DNA from: Spirochaetaceae bacterium
Lineage (GTDB): Bacteria; Spirochaetota; Spirochaetia; B11-G9
Assembly: GCA_030633365.1 (NCBI GenBank)
Contig: DAOVSY010000014.1
Location: 1 to 18,062, forward strand
Direction: 5' to 3'
DNA: 18,062 nucleotides
Below the pieces are notes generated by a model. It saw only the letters and a list, made by a program, of their open reading frames with translations, had not been told where the DNA came from and ran no database searches. Numbering within the stretch: position 1 is the first letter of the stretch; the number at the start of each line of letters is the position of its first letter. The translations under genes and the position numbers were made by a program. Positions 1-7,654 of the stretch are shown here, piece after piece.

Positions 1-290
1 ATTAATAATGCAAGACCAAAAGCAAGAAGGAATTCAATAGTAACAGAGAATATTACCAGAAAAGCAGTATTGAAAAGGGCTTCATAAAACACGGGATCTT
101 TGAAGATATGGATGTAATTTCCAAAGGTCCAGATACCGTCTACATTCTTGAAGCTTAAAATAATTGCATTTAATACAGGAAACAGCCAGAACATAGAATA
201 GTAAATAACTACCGGTGCAATAAGCATATAAGGCACCATTTTTTTTCTGGTCTCTTTACTAAGTGATAATTGATCTTTCGTAATTGTCAT
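1..290 (-). CDS. Sugar ABC transporter permease, MalF/UgpA type (partial, 3' end outside window)
   Basis: This is the N-terminal 96 codons of an inner-membrane permease for a carbohydrate ABC importer, transcribed leftward off the window edge. The translation starts MTITKDQLSLSKETRKKMVP, a basic cytoplasmic lead. A first membrane segment follows (about residues 20-42, YMLIAPVVIYYSMFWLFPVL). Then comes the stretch 'LSFKNVDGIWTFGNYIHIFKDPVFYEALFNTAFL', whose 'F.GL.NY...F.D..F..AL.NT' pattern is typical of MalF-like subunits, and a second hydrophobic segment. The ATG at 288-290 has an AGGTGA ribosome site just upstream (about 294-299). It lies 136 bases downstream of the binding-protein gene and is almost surely in the same operon. 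A second permease (MalG type) would be expected next. The sugar is unknown. Confidence 0.85.
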   Translation of the reverse strand, partial: MTITKDQLSLSKETRKKMVPYMLIAPVVIYYSMFWLFPVLNAIILSFKNVDGIWTFGNYIHIFKDPVFYEALFNTAFLVIFSVTIEFLLAFGLALL

Positions 291-391
291 AATTCACCTG
301 CTTATAGCTAATTACGGTGTCCGGATTATCAATCTTTTGTTACATCTTATGCATATTGATATGAAGAAAAACAGCGCAATTAGCAAATGGG

Positions 392-418
392 AAAGCGACC
401 GGAACTTCCGGCCGCTTT
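392..418 (-). other. Intercistronic hairpin between binding-protein and permease genes
   Basis: On the minus strand this reads AAAGCGGCCGGAA, one base, then TTCCGGTCGCTTT: 13-nt arms that pair fully if one G-U is allowed. It sits 9 bases after the stop of the binding-protein gene. In the direction of transcription it is followed by CCCATTTGC, not a T run, so it is not a standard intrinsic terminator. Such hairpins after binding-protein genes commonly slow 3' decay or partly reduce read-through, giving more binding protein than permease. That role is inferred here. Confidence 0.6.
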
Positions 419-426
419 ATAGTTTT

Positions 427-1671
427 TTATTTTTTCAAAGCTTCCAGTTTTGCCTGTGCGGCATCCAGCATAGCTTTATCATATACACCTGAACCAATAA
501 TCATATCTGCAAAAACATCATCATAAACCTGTTTTACAGCACCCCATGATGTGTATGCACTTCCAGGAACACCGGAAACAACACCGGTCTGAAGAACCAT
601 AACACCTTTCTTAATAACTTCATCAACTGGAGAATCACCAAGAACTGCTATTGCTTCATCTATTGGAGGCAGAAATCCACCTGTTCCTCTTGCAACCTTA
701 ACTGCAATATCAGGTCGGGTCATAAACTCAATAAATTTAATTGCAAGTTCTCTGTTTTCTGCACCAACTGGTACACCAAATCCACTTACACCTGCAATTG
801 AACCAATACCTTTTGGTCCCTTAGGAGCTTTTGCAATAACGTAGTTAGATGGATTAGATCTGTAAGCTTCACCTGTTCTGGCCATATGAGCTACTGTTAA
901 CCATGTTTCACCACTCTTCATAGGAGCTGTAACATTGTCGTAGGTCATAACTGTAGGAGAGTAAGCTTTATGCATTTTTGTTAAAAGTTTCCAGCCCTCA
1001 ATAGCTCCTGGAGAATTGATTACAGGGAATTCACCACCATAAGAAAGGAACATTCCACCATACATATAGATCAGTGATTTCATTGGTACACCGGTTACAG
1101 CTGTTTTACCTTCGCCTTCACCTTCTGCTATAGCAACTGCCCAGTCAACATACTGTTCCCAGGTAATATCCTGAACATCCACGCCTGCGGGCAGATATTT
1201 CATAGCTTTATTATTGGCAAGGGTAAGATATACATCACCACCTACAGGAGCAAAATAAGTTTTTCCGCCTGAAGCAATACTATCCATAAAAGCTGCAGAA
1301 AATGTTCGTCCCTTCCAGTCTGATACAGGGAGTTCTTCAACATATTTATTACTGATCCATTGATCCATTACACCATTGTGAGCAATAACAACATCCGTTG
1401 TAACTCTTCCTGTTTCAGCTTGTAGTTTAGCTCTTTTAAGAAGTACTGTATCATCAAGAATTTCAAATTTTACAACAACATTATTTTCCTTCTCGAACTC
1501 TGGAAAAACTTCATCATAAAGAAATTTTTGTTCCGCTGCCGGAGACCAAAGTCTTGAAGATACAATAAGGGAAGTTGGGCCATCAACAGCAACTTCATCC
1601 TGACCGCCTGCAAACATAAAACCTGTTGTCAATAATGACAACATAACTAAAGTAATTAGAACTTTTCTCAT
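427..1671 (-). CDS. Extracellular sugar-binding protein, family 1 (ABC importer)
   Basis: This 414-residue periplasmic solute-binding protein should capture a sugar or oligosaccharide for the permease encoded downstream. The N terminus (MRKVLITLVMLSLLTTGFMF) is a Sec signal peptide, with a likely cut after 'FMFA' and before GGQDE. There is no lipobox cysteine. The body has the pattern of family-1 sugar-binding proteins: 'FPEFEKENNVVVKFE', an early domain around 'TDVVIAHNGVMDQWI', and the late helix 'NRELAIKFIEFMTRPDIA' before 'GGFLPP'. The length is normal for the family (400-430). The start is firmly set by AGGAGG seven or so bases before the ATG (about 1678-1683). Its gene is third in the leftward operon after the glycosyltransferase and glycosidase genes, and hairpins flank it on both sides. 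The substrate cannot be read from sequence; the linked glycosidase suggests an oligosaccharide or glycoside. Confidence 0.9.
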   Translation of the reverse strand: MRKVLITLVMLSLLTTGFMFAGGQDEVAVDGPTSLIVSSRLWSPAAEQKFLYDEVFPEFEKENNVVVKFEILDDTVLLKRAKLQAETGRVTTDVVIAHNGVMDQWISNKYVEELPVSDWKGRTFSAAFMDSIASGGKTYFAPVGGDVYLTLANNKAMKYLPAGVDVQDITWEQYVDWAVAIAEGEGEGKTAVTGVPMKSLIYMYGGMFLSYGGEFPVINSPGAIEGWKLLTKMHKAYSPTVMTYDNVTAPMKSGETWLTVAHMARTGEAYRSNPSNYVIAKAPKGPKGIGSIAGVSGFGVPVGAENRELAIKFIEFMTRPDIAVKVARGTGGFLPPIDEAIAVLGDSPVDEVIKKGVMVLQTGVVSGVPGSAYTSWGAVKQVYDDVFADMIIGSGVYDKAMLDAAQAKLEALKK

Positions 1672-1696
1672 AGAAAAGCCTCCTATTTATTTTATA

Positions 1697-1723
1697 ATGC
1701 ATACCGCAACGCGGCTTCTGCAT
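1697..1723 (-). other. Intercistronic hairpin upstream of the binding-protein gene
   Basis: Arms ATGCA (1697-1701) and TGCAT (1719-1723) enclose an inner CCGC-AAC-GCGG stem (1704-1714), giving an interrupted hairpin in the 58-base gap between the glycosidase stop and the ribosome site of the binding-protein gene. No T run follows in the leftward direction, so termination is unlikely. It may be an RNA processing or stability element that uncouples the binding-protein gene from the upstream half of the operon. That role is inferred. Confidence 0.45.
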
Positions 1724-1729
1724 CATTTA

Positions 1730-3145
1730 CTAATTTAAAACAGCCTTTTGCATAAGCGTTTCCAGCTGTGTCATATATAAGGGGTTGTATAGAAATAATT
1801 TCTCATCCCCTAAATCAAGATCGATAATAGTTTTACTATTATCGATCTTTTTGTTTTCCTGTTTTGTCTCTGTTTTTGACTGGGGAATAAGGAGAACCTG
1901 ACCGGGTACGGAAAATTGGAAAACTCTTTTATCCGGCTTTCCTAATGGCATTCCACCTCTTATGGTTCCATTCTCCAAAATATTAATATTCCTATATGTC
2001 AGTTCAAACCAGTCTGCGGGATAGATATCAGATAAACCCTGAATCCATACAGAGAGATCCTCTTTATGGAGGTTATTTATAAGATTAATATATCCTTTCC
2101 CCCAGGTTTCTCCGGCGGGAACAGGAGCTGATCTTCCACCCAACTGGTCCAGTTGAATCCCGTCAGCACCAAGGGTTTTTAGTTTTATTGCTTCAGTTAG
2201 AAGCCTGTCCTGCCACTCTTCTGAAGATGGGTTCATGACATAAAAAATTCTGTTGTGGTAGACTTCTTCAAAAGGTTTGTTCTTATTGTCTTTCAGGACA
2301 GAATTGTACAATCCTTCCCTATCTACATTTTCTTTCTGAGCTATTCTTCCATTCATGTAGAAAACAGCTTTTTGTCTGTTAAAGTGAATCCTCTCTATTG
2401 CTTTTTTGAGGTGAGAGTCCCCTCCTAATTGAGTAGAGGGAGTGTAGTCCGGATAACCCATATCGTGGCCCATAGAATATCCAAAAATATGAAGGATATT
2501 ATCTTCTCCCAATTTTTTTAACATCAAATCTGAAATATCATTAAGAACATCAAACCCCTTATTTTTGGGTACTTCTGTTTTTCCGTCCGGACCAATAAGG
2601 CCCACCTGTATCTGCCAGCTGGAATTCGTCTCTACAATACCTAACCCTCTCCAGGGAACTGCGTCTTGCAGATCTTTTATTTTATCTTCCAGTTCATTGA
2701 AAGTTACAAAGGGAAGTGTATACCATGTGGTATTTTTACATTTAATGTTCAGGGAGATGTTTTTGTAATCTTCTGCATTAATACAAAACTCTGTAACTCT
2801 CCCTTCTTGATCAGGAGGCGCCAGAAATGCAAATCCTTTTCCGTTTTCTTCCATAAAAATTAATGTTCTACATGAAGCAGTTGCAGGATAGGATATAGAA
2901 AGCCCATCAGAAACCTGATGTTTGTTAATAGCTTTTATAACCTGAGAGGAACTAAATATCTCCCCCTCACGGTTAGGCCATAAGATTTTCCAATTTTCGC
3001 TTTTTAGTTCGATTCTTAGATCGTTTACCTGATTATTATTCAAATGTGTTAATTCAAATCCGTGCTTAGTTTTATTTTCTATGAAGTCCAGTTCTGATGT
3101 GATTGTGCAATAATAATCTGTTTGATTATATAAAACCTTTTTCAC
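1730..3145 (-). CDS. Cytoplasmic TIM-barrel glycosidase-like protein (DUF6259-like)
   Basis: This 471-residue protein has no signal peptide, so it probably acts inside the cell on imported sugar. The middle resembles DUF6259/GH-D-like barrels. The stretch at about 224-242 (MGHDMGYPDYTPSTQLGG) is the kind of substrate-loop motif seen there. The segment 'LGADGIQLDQLGG' at about 325-337 has the 'G.DG...D' barrel strand that carries the nucleophile in several glycosidase clans, so D333 is the candidate catalytic aspartate. Residues 1-150 look like a beta-rich N-terminal domain; the tail (about 418-445) is lysine-rich and hydrophilic. The start codon is GTG and overlaps the TGA of the glycosyltransferase gene (GTGA), with GGAG five bases upstream, indicating translational coupling. 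The barrel assignment is from memory of motifs; activity and linkage are unknown. Some members of the family are longer. Confidence 0.6.
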   Translation of the reverse strand: MKKVLYNQTDYYCTITSELDFIENKTKHGFELTHLNNNQVNDLRIELKSENWKILWPNREGEIFSSSQVIKAINKHQVSDGLSISYPATASCRTLIFMEENGKGFAFLAPPDQEGRVTEFCINAEDYKNISLNIKCKNTTWYTLPFVTFNELEDKIKDLQDAVPWRGLGIVETNSSWQIQVGLIGPDGKTEVPKNKGFDVLNDISDLMLKKLGEDNILHIFGYSMGHDMGYPDYTPSTQLGGDSHLKKAIERIHFNRQKAVFYMNGRIAQKENVDREGLYNSVLKDNKNKPFEEVYHNRIFYVMNPSSEEWQDRLLTEAIKLKTLGADGIQLDQLGGRSAPVPAGETWGKGYINLINNLHKEDLSVWIQGLSDIYPADWFELTYRNINILENGTIRGGMPLGKPDKRVFQFSVPGQVLLIPQSKTETKQENKKIDNSKTIIDLDLGDEKLFLYNPLYMTQLETLMQKAVLN

Positions 3146-4503
3146 ACATGCTCCATACTTTTATTCATTAACACTTTCAGTGTATCTCTGGAATTATTTA
3201 ACTTTGCTGTTTTGAAATTGTTATCAAGTTTTTTTGCAGTTTCGGGAGACAATAGAGTTTCTATGACCTTATTGCAGACAGTTTCGATTATGTTATCAGG
3301 TAGTTTAAGAAATCCAGATTGTTTGTTAATTGATACTGTGGAACCCAGTGTAATTACATCGTATCCCTGGGGTTTAATATCTGTTTTATAAACAGGGTAT
3401 TCATAAACCATTATGGGTTTTTTAGCAAAAACTGCTTCAATAAACTGATTCCCCCATCCTTCAAAAAGGCTTGGATAGGAGACAAGGTCAGCATAAGTGT
3501 AGGTATCAAAAATAGAGAATTTTTTTTCTGATTTATCTGCTACCCTTTCTGCACTTATCTTTGACTGGATATTACGATAAGGAATATTTCTTTTTTCCAG
3601 ATATGAAATTAGTGTCTGGAGATATTCTTCTGCTTCCTGTTCTGCATAACCGGCAATAATATAAACAAACTTTGAAGTTTCAGTTACCTTTTTGCCGTTA
3701 TATAGTTGTTTTCCTTTTAACTGACCAAGGAATTCTTTAGTATTCAGTTTTTCAATAATGGGAAGAATTAGTTCAAGTCCTTTTCTTTTTACAATTCTGG
3801 TTGCCTGAATAATTAAAATATCATTCTCTGAGAGATCAAAGGTTTTTAAAAAATCTTTATTAAACTCATCTTTTTCCCATGGTGCCATTGTGAAATCAAG
3901 GGTATCCGGGATTACAGCAGCATCAATAGATGATCGCCTGCGAAGAGATCCGGCTGCTCTGGTACTAATGACTGCATGCTCGAGCCGGGGTAGCACAGGT
4001 GGTACATATTTTTGAAGAAACTTTTCAATTGATTTACAGGAAGGTTTTTTAAAATCATCCCTTTCCCAGTAAAAGTCATGATGTGTTGCAAGTGAGGGAA
4101 TCTTAGTCTTTTTTAATACATTATAGAATGCAAGTGCACTTGCAATATGTCTACCATGAGATAAAATATTGTGAATAAGAATAAAATCCGGATTAAAGCT
4201 CTCTATGATGGATGTAAGTTTTTTTTCTATTATCTCTGCAAGATGATAAATATCATCCATCAGCAATTGTTCACTGGAATAGTTTTCCAAAGTGTTGAAT
4301 GAGTTCTCTGCAATCTTTCTAACTTCAGCTCTGTCAAAATCAAGTTCAGGAATAATGAAATCAGCTCCATCACTCCCTGATCCAGCAAGAAGGTAAACTT
4401 CCCATCCCGTTTCCCTGAGAACACTTGCCCTCTTGGTTATTTCAAGTGAAACTCCATCGGTTCTACCAACCCTGTAATGACATATTAATGCTTTTTTTGT
4501 CAT
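3142..4503 (-). CDS. Glycosyltransferase, GT4-like (GT-B fold)
   Basis: This 453-residue soluble enzyme should transfer a sugar from a nucleotide-sugar donor to an unknown acceptor. The N-terminal half carries 'HYRVGRTDGVSLEI' (9-22), a glycine-rich acceptor-side loop. The C-terminal half carries the donor site: 'QATRIVKRKGLELILPII' (233-250) with the Arg and Lys typical of phosphate contact, then 'YPSLFEGWGNQFIEAVFAKKP'. In the latter, E348 and E356 form the EX7E signature of retaining GT4 enzymes. The gene is first in the leftward operon, right behind the divergent promoter. A modest AAGGTAA ribosome site precedes the ATG. It overlaps the glycosidase gene by four bases. Pairing with an importer and an intracellular glycosidase hints at turnover of a glycoside solute or storage sugar. 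Similarity to glycerate-glycoside synthases (mannosylglucosylglycerate type) is only a weak impression. Confidence 0.75.
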   Translation of the reverse strand: MTKKALICHYRVGRTDGVSLEITKRASVLRETGWEVYLLAGSGSDGADFIIPELDFDRAEVRKIAENSFNTLENYSSEQLLMDDIYHLAEIIEKKLTSIIESFNPDFILIHNILSHGRHIASALAFYNVLKKTKIPSLATHHDFYWERDDFKKPSCKSIEKFLQKYVPPVLPRLEHAVISTRAAGSLRRRSSIDAAVIPDTLDFTMAPWEKDEFNKDFLKTFDLSENDILIIQATRIVKRKGLELILPIIEKLNTKEFLGQLKGKQLYNGKKVTETSKFVYIIAGYAEQEAEEYLQTLISYLEKRNIPYRNIQSKISAERVADKSEKKFSIFDTYTYADLVSYPSLFEGWGNQFIEAVFAKKPIMVYEYPVYKTDIKPQGYDVITLGSTVSINKQSGFLKLPDNIIETVCNKVIETLLSPETAKKLDNNFKTAKLNNSRDTLKVLMNKSMEHV

Positions 4504-4540
4504 CTATTACCTTATATACTTATAAATCTTCTGATATTTT

Positions 4541-4569
4541 ACTGTAATACCAATAACTTGATATGTCAA
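4541..4569 (-). promoter_or_regulatory. Promoter of the leftward sugar operon
   Basis: Read on the minus strand: TTGACA (4569-4564), a 17-base spacer, then TACAGT (4546-4541). The predicted start near 4534 leaves a leader of about 30 bases before the glycosyltransferase ATG. The perfect -35 hexamer lies inside operator copy 1. Confidence 0.6.
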
Positions 4570-4570
4570 G
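4557..4570. promoter_or_regulatory. Operator copy 1 for the divergent GntR/LacI-type regulator
   Basis: CTTGATATGTCAAG has perfect 5-bp arms (CTTGA/TCAAG). It matches copy 2 at 11 of 14 positions and overlaps the -35 box of the leftward promoter. A bound regulator would block RNA polymerase. The regulator's identity as the binder is inferred from position. Confidence 0.65.
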
Positions 4571-4599
4571 ATATAAATATCACCTTCTAATTACTACAA

Positions 4600-4613
4600 C
4601 TTGACATGTTAAA
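4600..4613. promoter_or_regulatory. Operator copy 2
   Basis: CTTGACATGTTAAA shares the consensus CTTGAYATGTYAAR with copy 1 and starts exactly 43 bp away, about four helical turns, so dimers on both sites would face the same side of the DNA. It covers the -35 box of the regulator's own promoter, implying autoregulation. Confidence 0.62.
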
Positions 4614-4630
4614 TAAATCTTGCATTTAAT
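4601..4630 (+). promoter_or_regulatory. Promoter of the regulator gene
   Basis: TTGACA (4601-4606), an 18-base spacer, then TTTAAT (4625-4630). The expected start is near 4637, only about 10 bases before the ATG at 4647, so the leader is very short and begins at or in the AGGG ribosome site (4637-4640). Confidence 0.5.
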
Positions 4631-4646
4631 GTAACCAGGGTGTAAT

Positions 4647-5747
4647 ATGGGGTACATGACACCTATCTACCAGACAATAATAGATTTCATAAGTGATAAG
4701 ATTAGATCAGAAGATTACAAAGAGGGGGAGAAACTTCCCTCTGAATCACAGTTAGTTACGGAGTTTAATACAAGCAGAATTACTGTAACCAGGGCATTAA
4801 AAGAACTGGAGCTGACTGGGGTTATTTACAGGGAAAAGGGAAGAGGATCCTTTGTAGCCCAAAAATCAGTCAAATCAAATAATGTTATATCTCTCATTAT
4901 CCCTCATAAAGCGGATTTTTTTTCCGGTGGGCAGCAGTACATTCGGAGTGTTTACAAATACTGCCAGAAAATGGGCTATCTCTGTTCTGTTCATTATTCC
5001 CAGCAATCCTCAAAAAAAGAACGTGCCATACTTGAAGATGTTATCAGTCATCAGGTAGCAGGAATTATTCTTTATCCCATTGATAATAAAAATATAGATA
5101 TAATAAGCAGAATACTAATTAAAAAATGTCCTATTGTTCTGCTTGACAGAAAATTGGATGAAGTGGATCTTCCTGTTGTAGAATCGGATAACTATCAGGG
5201 CGCTCTGGATGCAGTCAACTATCTTTTGGAAAATGGACATCGTCGTATAGCGTTTGTCGGTGCAAAAGATGCACATTCTGTTACAGAAAGATATAAGGGA
5301 TATTGTCGTGCATTGATAGATATGAAAATCCCTGTAAGCCAGGATATTATTTTTACTCATTATAAAAATACCAGATCTGAGGATATACAGGAAACTCTGG
5401 ACATTGAAGGAGCAGATACTATTCTGGATGAACTTCTTTCTCTTAAGCCTGTTGTAAGTGCAGTTTTTTGTGTAAATGACCTTATAGCTTTCCAATTAAT
5501 GAAAGCTGCTCAGAAAAGAGATGTGTTGATTCCTGGTGATCTTTCTTTTGTAGGGTTTGATAATATAAGTTTTCCAACAGAAAGTGATATTATCCTTACT
5601 TCAGTAGGGCAGGAATTTGACCAGATAGGAAAAGCATGTGTCAAATTACTCTGGGACCAGATAGAGTCGGGAAATGATGAATCGCCTTCATTTATTGTTC
5701 CTACAACTTTAAAAATTGGTCAGACTGTGGCACTGGTGAAAGTGTAA
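4647..5747 (+). CDS. Sugar-responsive regulator: GntR DNA-binding domain plus LacI-type sensor domain (AraR-like)
   Basis: This 366-residue transcription factor is built like Bacillus AraR. Residues 4-72 are a GntR winged helix: 'IYQTIIDFISDKIRSEDYKEG' leads, 'LPSESQLVTEFNTSRITVTRALKELE' is the helix-turn-helix, and 'GVIYREKGRGSFVA' is the wing. Residues about 78-366 are a periplasmic-binding-protein-like sensor: 'VISLIIPHKADFFSGGQQYIRSV', 'GIILYPID', 'VVESDNYQGALDAVNYLLENGHRRIAFVG', and 'SAVFCVNDLIAFQLMKAA'. The ligand is likely a sugar from the divergent operon; the usual mode is repression relieved by ligand. AGGG six bases before the first ATG supports this start, though an ATG at 4656 is possible. 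It is flanked by two matching operators on its upstream side. The next gene converges on it with a 33-base gap. Confidence 0.9.
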   Translation: MGYMTPIYQTIIDFISDKIRSEDYKEGEKLPSESQLVTEFNTSRITVTRALKELELTGVIYREKGRGSFVAQKSVKSNNVISLIIPHKADFFSGGQQYIRSVYKYCQKMGYLCSVHYSQQSSKKERAILEDVISHQVAGIILYPIDNKNIDIISRILIKKCPIVLLDRKLDEVDLPVVESDNYQGALDAVNYLLENGHRRIAFVGAKDAHSVTERYKGYCRALIDMKIPVSQDIIFTHYKNTRSEDIQETLDIEGADTILDELLSLKPVVSAVFCVNDLIAFQLMKAAQKRDVLIPGDLSFVGFDNISFPTESDIILTSVGQEFDQIGKACVKLLWDQIESGNDESPSFIVPTTLKIGQTVALVKV

Positions 5748-5765
5748 TTTTTTCAGGCAATGATT

Positions 5766-5796
5766 AAATTTGTAGCTTTTCTAACTACGCAAATTT
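5766..5796. terminator. Possible weak bidirectional terminator between convergent genes
   Basis: AAATTTG-TAG (5766-5775) can pair with CTA-CG-CAAATTT (5785-5796), leaving a two-base bulge and a 9-base loop. It lies across the end of the ATPase gene, just past the regulator stop. The stem is AT-rich and the T tracts are short, so the call is tentative. Confidence 0.3.
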
Positions 5797-7601
5797 TCTT
5801 CCATATACATTTGAAGCTCAATCATTCTTTCTAAGAGATCTCCTCTGGATGCTTCCGGAAAATTTGATAAAACAAGTTCTTTTGTGAATAGTTTTGCTAC
5901 ATACCGAAGTTTTCTTGTTTTTGATTTTGAAGCATATATAAAATCGGCATGGCCGTTATTTATTATAATCAGTGAAGTTGCAGTATCAAAACGACTTCTC
6001 CATAGTTCCCCAGGTGCTTTCTGGAAAGTGTAGCCTGGTAAGCCTTTTTTTGAAATCCCATTAGAACTGCCTGTGGATTTATCTTTGTTAATAAGCTCTT
6101 TAGTTACTGTAATAATACATTCTGCAAGGCATTCTCTGTCATCCTGAGTAACAATAGCTCCTACTGATATTATTCCAGGTTCATCGGTCGCCGTAAATTG
6201 GACAAACTCCTTCTCAGGGTTGTCTATTACTCCTTCACCTTCTTCCACATACCATTTTACAGAATATCCACTATCAAGCTGCCGTTTACTTTTATCTCTG
6301 GCAATAATTTTCAATTTCTTTTTATCACCTACACCAATAACTACTGAAGAAGGAGATATTATTGCTGAGTAGAGAGAACCTGGTATCTCAAAAAACTCTT
6401 TCTGATCAAAATCTGATATCCTATCAATCTCTGTGGCAAGATAAACTGGGTCTGTCTCACTATCTTTTCTATTATCATCTGATATTAATTTATTACTTCG
6501 GATAACTTCAAGTTTTTTACCTGGTTTTATATGCAGCCAGCTGTATTCCTCCTGAGGAAGATGATGAAAAGCTTCCTGAAGAGCTTTTGTAATTTTTTTC
6601 AGGATATTTTTACTTGCCTTATCCTCCTCTGCTTTTTTTTGTTCGTTAATAATGGTAATGAGAAAATCTTTTAAAGGTTCAAGAGAAATTATAAAGCTTT
6701 CATATGCATGATCATAGATAAAACCATCTCTTGTTCCAGGTGTAAGCTGAATAAAAGAAGCATCAATTATTCCCTCCAGATAAGGAGAATCCCAGGGAAA
6801 GCAATTGAAATGTTCTACTGTTTTTATAGATGGAAGTACTCTTGTTCCAAGTTTATACAATCCAATCTGATTCTCCTGCAGCGGTTCATTTAAATAAAGT
6901 TCGCAATATATTTCACCAAGAGGGTTTTTTATTTCAGGAATATCATGAAGCAGTCGCCCTTTGAACTTTCTTGGTTCTACCAGAAATTCTTTTCTGCTTG
7001 TTCTGTCCAATATTTTTATCTTTACACCAGTTTTACTTATTCTATCCCGAAGTTCACTGGCCAGATAGTTCTGAATTTTTTCACCGGACAGCTGCTTAAC
7101 TCCAGGAAGTATGGAACTAATTACCAATTCTGTTCCTGTAGGAGAGAAAAGAGAATTGACATCCTTTATTTGAAAGCCGGGGTTATTTTTTACTAATTTA
7201 ATTCTCTTTGCTTCACCGGATTTGCCTGTTGATGTAATATTAATTTCTTCTCCAACGGTCCAGAAACTTAAAAGTCCAATACCAAATTCTCCCTGAATAC
7301 CGGTAGCCCCATGTTTTTTTAGTTTTCTTTTAATTGAATCCCCTATATGAGTAGCAACATACTTAAAATCATCTATTCCCTCTCCATCATCAATAATTTT
7401 AAGATATGTTTCACCTTTCTTTTTTCCTCTGATAATTGTTATAGTTTTAGCTCTTGCATCAATACTGTTTTCTATAAACTCTGCAATAGCCTTTAAGGGA
7501 TTGTTCTGGGAAAGAGCAATAATGGTAATAGCATTCCAGTTATTTCCTATTTTTAACTTACCTGAGTTTGAATTCGTTGTGGCTTGTTTTTTCTTACTCA
7601 T
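5781..7601 (-). CDS. GHKL (Hsp90/MutL/MORC-type) ATPase with Ig-like and novel C-terminal domains
   Basis: This 606-residue protein has no signal peptide or membrane segment. Residues 20-170 form a GHKL ATP-binding domain: 'EFIENSIDA' (41-49, E41 and N45 in the catalytic/Mg positions), 'DDGEGI' (71-76, G1 box) and 'GIQGEFGIGL' (101-110, lid glycines). Residues 205-320 look like the S5-type transducer domain, including 'LTPGTRDGFIYD' (286-297), followed by a charged helix (about 316-345). Residues 415-502 look like a bacterial Ig-like sandwich ('ISPSSVVIGVGDKKKLKIIA' to 'AECIITVT'), odd in a cytoplasmic ATPase. The last 87 residues ('GLPGYTFQKAPGELWRSRFD', 'INNGHADFIYA', 'LLERMIELQMYMEENL') are a domain I cannot name. 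The gene follows the toxin-antitoxin pair by 53 bases and has no good ribosome site. Role unknown; a defence or damage-response function is inferred. Confidence 0.75.
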   Translation of the reverse strand: MSKKKQATTNSNSGKLKIGNNWNAITIIALSQNNPLKAIAEFIENSIDARAKTITIIRGKKKGETYLKIIDDGEGIDDFKYVATHIGDSIKRKLKKHGATGIQGEFGIGLLSFWTVGEEINITSTGKSGEAKRIKLVKNNPGFQIKDVNSLFSPTGTELVISSILPGVKQLSGEKIQNYLASELRDRISKTGVKIKILDRTSRKEFLVEPRKFKGRLLHDIPEIKNPLGEIYCELYLNEPLQENQIGLYKLGTRVLPSIKTVEHFNCFPWDSPYLEGIIDASFIQLTPGTRDGFIYDHAYESFIISLEPLKDFLITIINEQKKAEEDKASKNILKKITKALQEAFHHLPQEEYSWLHIKPGKKLEVIRSNKLISDDNRKDSETDPVYLATEIDRISDFDQKEFFEIPGSLYSAIISPSSVVIGVGDKKKLKIIARDKSKRQLDSGYSVKWYVEEGEGVIDNPEKEFVQFTATDEPGIISVGAIVTQDDRECLAECIITVTKELINKDKSTGSSNGISKKGLPGYTFQKAPGELWRSRFDTATSLIIINNGHADFIYASKSKTRKLRYVAKLFTKELVLSNFPEASRGDLLERMIELQMYMEENLRS

Positions 7602-7602
7602 A

Positions 7603-7647
7603 TATATGGATTTTATATGGATATCATAATTTTGGGAAGTATATGGA
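7603..7647. repeat. Three copies of TATATGGA between antitoxin and ATPase genes
   Basis: TATATGGA occurs at 7603-7610, 7614-7621 and 7640-7647, in the same orientation, offset by 11 and 26 bases. They fill much of the 53-base gap. On the minus strand the middle copy provides a TATAAA -10-like box (in CCATATAAAATCC), giving a leader of only a few bases before the ATPase ATG. They could be regulator sites or simply AT-rich chance repeats. Confidence 0.45.
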
Positions 7648-7654
7648 CAAGTAT

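Noticed and set aside
5115..5495. A 126-codon minus-strand frame within the regulator gene
   Set aside because: Antisense to a clear GntR/LacI-type protein, with cysteine-rich, low-sense composition and no ribosome site.
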